Shown piece after piece: positions 60,797-64,000 of a DNA stretch of 64,000 nt. Every line of letters starts with the position of its first letter. Position 1 is the stretch's first letter. The notes beneath the pieces are model-generated. The model was given only the letters and a program-made list of their open reading frames with translations. It did not search any database and was not told where the DNA came from. Source of the DNA: Xylaria sp. FL1777 (taxonomy: Eukaryota > Ascomycota > Sordariomycetes > Xylariales > Xylariaceae); contig MU400555.1 in NCBI GenBank assembly GCA_022578965.1, positions 1 to 64,000 on the forward strand. The letters are read 5' to 3'. The position numbers and the translations under genes are program-made.

Positions 60797-63700
60797 CGAG
60801 ACGCGTTTTGCGACACTAGGCACAAGCCTAGAAAGAGACTCGAACCATGAAGCTCATGCATATGCGTCGCGCGAAGCCGAGTGGCGAAGGTACAATTTCG
60901 CTCAGCGTTATGGCCAGAGTTACGGATGAATGAGGACGATCCTTATCTATTTTCTTGTCAATGTATTTTGTCTGATTGCTGTGTTCATTGGCTGGGGCGT
61001 CGTGGTCGGATTTGTATTTATGGGATAATGACTCCGGGGAGTTTTCCGTTTCGTGGTTTAATCTCTGTTGGAAATATGCCTCAGCACATCATCCCACCCT
61101 CTGATTCTCTTTGGGAAATGGTGGTCGAAGTTGAGCTAAGCATTCTGCAGGATTTCGGATATGACATGGTGGTACATGACTAGAGTTGTGGCACATTGGG
61201 ATGTAATGAACGGGAAATCGCATGGCATAATGAATTCAACGACCTTTTTCGTCTTTCGACGATTTCCACCTTGCCCGTGGTTGTTCAGCTGTTCATATGA
61301 ATAAGCCCGTACCCCGAAGGCGAGATCTCAGCGATCTGGCTATTAGTTGCGTAAATGGCATGATTCTGCTGTTCGGCTACTCCCGGAGCCCGTGGATCTC
61401 GATTCCCGAGATGACTAGTTAGATCAGAGCTCAAGCCCTGACGGAACTACGACCGTGCCGCTTGACTAACATGCGTTCTATTTCAAGGTGGCGGTTCGCG
61501 CTTGGCAGCCTTGTGAATAAGCGGCCAGGCCGGCCTCTGTCGCAGACGGGGGCGACGCTCCGGTAATCTGGGTATAGGCTCCTGTGTTCAGCTTTTAGTG
61601 CATGGTCAATGCCGATTGATGACCTATCACGGCTAGCCCAGTCGGCCGTGCGGCTGCCATTCTAAATCCCGCGATTGACCTATAGAGTGCTCAGACTTGT
61701 ACTATGGCCTGATGTCATGGCCTGATAAATGATATATGAGGCCGGGCTTCTTTGATGTTCCTTGTCAGAGTCGGTGTGGTATCTTTTTAGCATCCTATCA
61801 CTTCTTTCGAGAATCGATAGACCATGCACAAGCATATGCTGTAAGATAAAATTTCTGCGGGGGGGTTCGACGTGAAGTAATACACCATGTTGCATCGTTC
61901 TCGGCTTTCATTTTGTCTTGACATCTGTCACAGCATGAACCTACCCCTGCTAGAATTTCTTCATCAACCACGTCCAATTCCGAGATCGTGGCCCCGGCAC
62001 CGGGATTTCTCTCAGTCAATTGACGAGAATAGGCTTGCCGGCGACATATTTGCTATAGCCTACCTATGCCCGAGGAAGACCCCGACAGCTCCGCGCAGCT
62101 CTTCCCCAGGCATCCCAACGGCACGAGGAACAAATTTGTAAATATTATCTCACTTATAGTAAATAAGCTATCCTTGATTGAGAGATTTGGAAGTCTCATG
62201 TTGTCAGCACCATTTACGCCAACAAGCGCTGCGCACGTGCAACGGCGGTTTTCATAGGCTCGTAACAGTAGGAAAAAAGCTGTAGTCCACGTACACTCGT
62301 ATTATGGTGCCTGCCGGTCCAACCGAGATCCACAGATGACCGAAAGTTGGATAAAGTTAGCTGGCAAAGTTGTCCCAAGAGAAAAGAGACGATTGAGGAT
62401 AGATTTATTGTGTTATCATCTTAGGGCTCTGGTATTTCTTGTCCTATAGCGGCTTTCGGGCTACAAGTCAGTATGGATCCCAGCTACGTTACATTCGCGG
62501 AACGCTGGTGAGTCGGCCGGCGTATCAGCAGATTCCGGCATTCTTAAATACTGAAAAGGGTATCTCGGAATCAGGGGTTGAGCCATGTTGTTCAGCCTCT
62601 TGGTCGATGTGGATAGGTAGGCCAGTCGATCGCCAGAAGGCCACAAACCTGTGGATAGATTTGAGATGGCTCACTGGTGCCAAATAGCCGAACATGTGCT
62701 CTGGTGGGTGCTCCAGCAGACTCTAGGAAGTGTTATGACGTCCTGCGTCACGGAGACATATGGAATACTGCATATATGCCACACAGAAACCAACGTAAAA
62801 TGCGTGCTTGAAGACCTATTTCCGGATGCATTAGGGTGAGAAAGGTATAAAAAAATGAAATAAATTTAGGGTGAGAAAGACGGAAACCTAGTCTTAGGTA
62901 GGAAAAGTAAGGTAACTTACCTACGTAGACATTTAGTCTAAAAGGTAGAGAGAGATTATCTATCTAGGTAGTAACTACCTAGTAGATACCTACTTAGGTA
63001 ACATCTATATTAGTATAGGTACGGTAGACCTCTAACCTCTACGTATAGAGCCAGTTAGATAGGTAGGCCACGGCGCTGTGTTCACAGTAGAAACACTGTG
63101 CGATGAGGCGATGTATGTAGGTATGTATAAGTCCCACCTGCAGTATAACTTGTAGTCCCCCAAAAAGAGTAGCCTGAGCAACCCGAGCAGTCTTTCTGAA
63201 GAGTCAATTCATCGATCTAGTCCATCATCAGACATTCACACATCCAGACCACGACGCGTTCTCCACCAGCACACCACAAGCGCGCACGTTGGGTTCACTG
63301 CTCACTGGCCTGTCCCTGGCTGTTCACTGTACTACGGCAATCGTCCAAGCGGCACAGCGAGCCTCAAATCCTTTTTCATGTGCCCCGGCTCGCCCAGGCC
63401 AATCGCGAGGTGGTGGCACGCAGCGAAGAGAGGAACAACTTTCAGCCTACTGCTGCTCGAACCCTAATCCTGGACCTCTGGGCTTCTGGGCATCAAGCAA
63501 TCGCACCGCGCATGTTCACCGTAGTCCGGATCTGGGAATTCAGGCTGTGGGGTTGCCTAGCCGAGACTCGACGTTGCTCTGTCGAACGCCCATCTTTTAG
63601 CCAACCATCTCGTTAGGGCCTTCATCAACCTCCGGTCTGCCACGCTACAGCTACACTACAGCCACAGCACTGACAGAGCAGTGTCTTGGTCCTGGTCCTG

Positions 63701-64000
63701 GTGCTGCTTCTTCTACTCCTGCTTCTGCTTCCAGCTAGCACTGCTGCCGTGTTACGTGCCCAAGCACACAGCTTCTCTCCGGCACGACGGTTTAGGTAAC
63801 TGCACAGCTTGTTGGTCCGTCCACACCAATCTCGATATCATCCCATCCACACACCTCCTGTGCCTACTTACGCCATACCTTCGGGTTGCTGAACGACGCT
63901 TCAGACACCACTCTCCGTAGCTTATCCCTTCGTCACAACTCTCCCTGGCCCTCCACCGTCGAGCACACCCACTCCGACGCCGTCTTGCAGCTTGGTCGCT
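60797..64000. other. Gene-free region to the window end
   Basis: The first 400 bp should hold the 3' UTR of the rid1-like gene. The rest has only short, motif-free frames on both strands. About 62870-63130 is packed with TAGGTA/TACCTA words. From about 63200 the sequence becomes pyrimidine-rich, with CTTCTGCTT/GGTCCTGGT repeats at 63688-63745 and C-rich DNA to the end, which resembles the promoter or leader of a plus-strand gene starting beyond 64000. Frames at 63289-63616 and 63681-63920 show no family and are not called. Confidence 0.5.

Overview
This is nuclear DNA from a filamentous ascomycete (Pezizomycotina, most likely a Sordariomycete). Genes are interrupted by short introns (mostly 50-140 nt) with GT..AG ends and CTAAC/CTGAC-like branch sites. 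The gene content is typically fungal: a hybrid histidine kinase with receiver, an Mdm1-type PXA-RGS-PX protein, a Rid1-type GBD/FH3 protein, tyrosinase and GH79. A strongly AT-rich, mutation-worn block, a TA-flanked MITE and TAGGTA/TACCTA-rich intergenic DNA fit the same picture. I worked out exon structures by hand from reading frame, splice signals and family conservation; none has transcript support here.

Layout. 1-2.56 kb is an extremely AT-rich, gene-free block. 2.56-5.7 kb is gene-free and may hold a decayed transposase tail. 5762-7033 (+) encodes Aurora kinase. 7.0-15.5 kb is a gene desert of about 8.5 kb. 15523-19358 (+) encodes a GAF-containing hybrid histidine kinase, which converges on a full-length ABCA-type transporter (20014-24938, -). 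A 310-bp MITE with 115-bp inverted arms (26117-26426) lies beyond the 3' end of rad4/XPC (26726-29276, -). A small Cys-rich ORF (30082-30408, -) follows, then a ten-exon tyrosinase (31980-34354, -).

34.4-41.6 kb is sparse and contains only a DHDPS-family aldolase/lyase (37100-38251, -). From 41.6 kb the density rises, all on minus: a small conserved acidic protein, a GH79 glycosidase, a Ure2-like GST with a likely mitochondrial presequence, an SR splicing factor (Srp2/SRSF1 type), Mdm1 and Trm8. Trm8 diverges from the plus-strand rid1-like gene (58323-60796). 60.8-64 kb has no gene I can support and ends in pyrimidine-rich DNA that may be the leader of a gene outside the window.

The genes do not form one pathway. 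They are mostly single-copy housekeeping functions (mitosis, nucleotide excision repair, splicing, tRNA m7G modification, organelle contact, polarity/Rho signalling) with a few secreted or metabolic genes (tyrosinase, GH79, aldolase, GST) separated by decayed repetitive DNA. I found no biosynthetic cluster. The most unusual signals are: near-absence of TpC/GpA (rather than only CpA/TpG) in the AT-rich block; the MITE; a 200-bp dispersed repeat present at 45.5 and 56.1 kb; a GC-AG intron in tyrosinase; an in-frame poly-Gly 'intron' in the GH79 gene; a long SR-gene intron that cuts the SWQDLKD motif and would stop translation at once if retained; and two in-frame starts on the GST gene.
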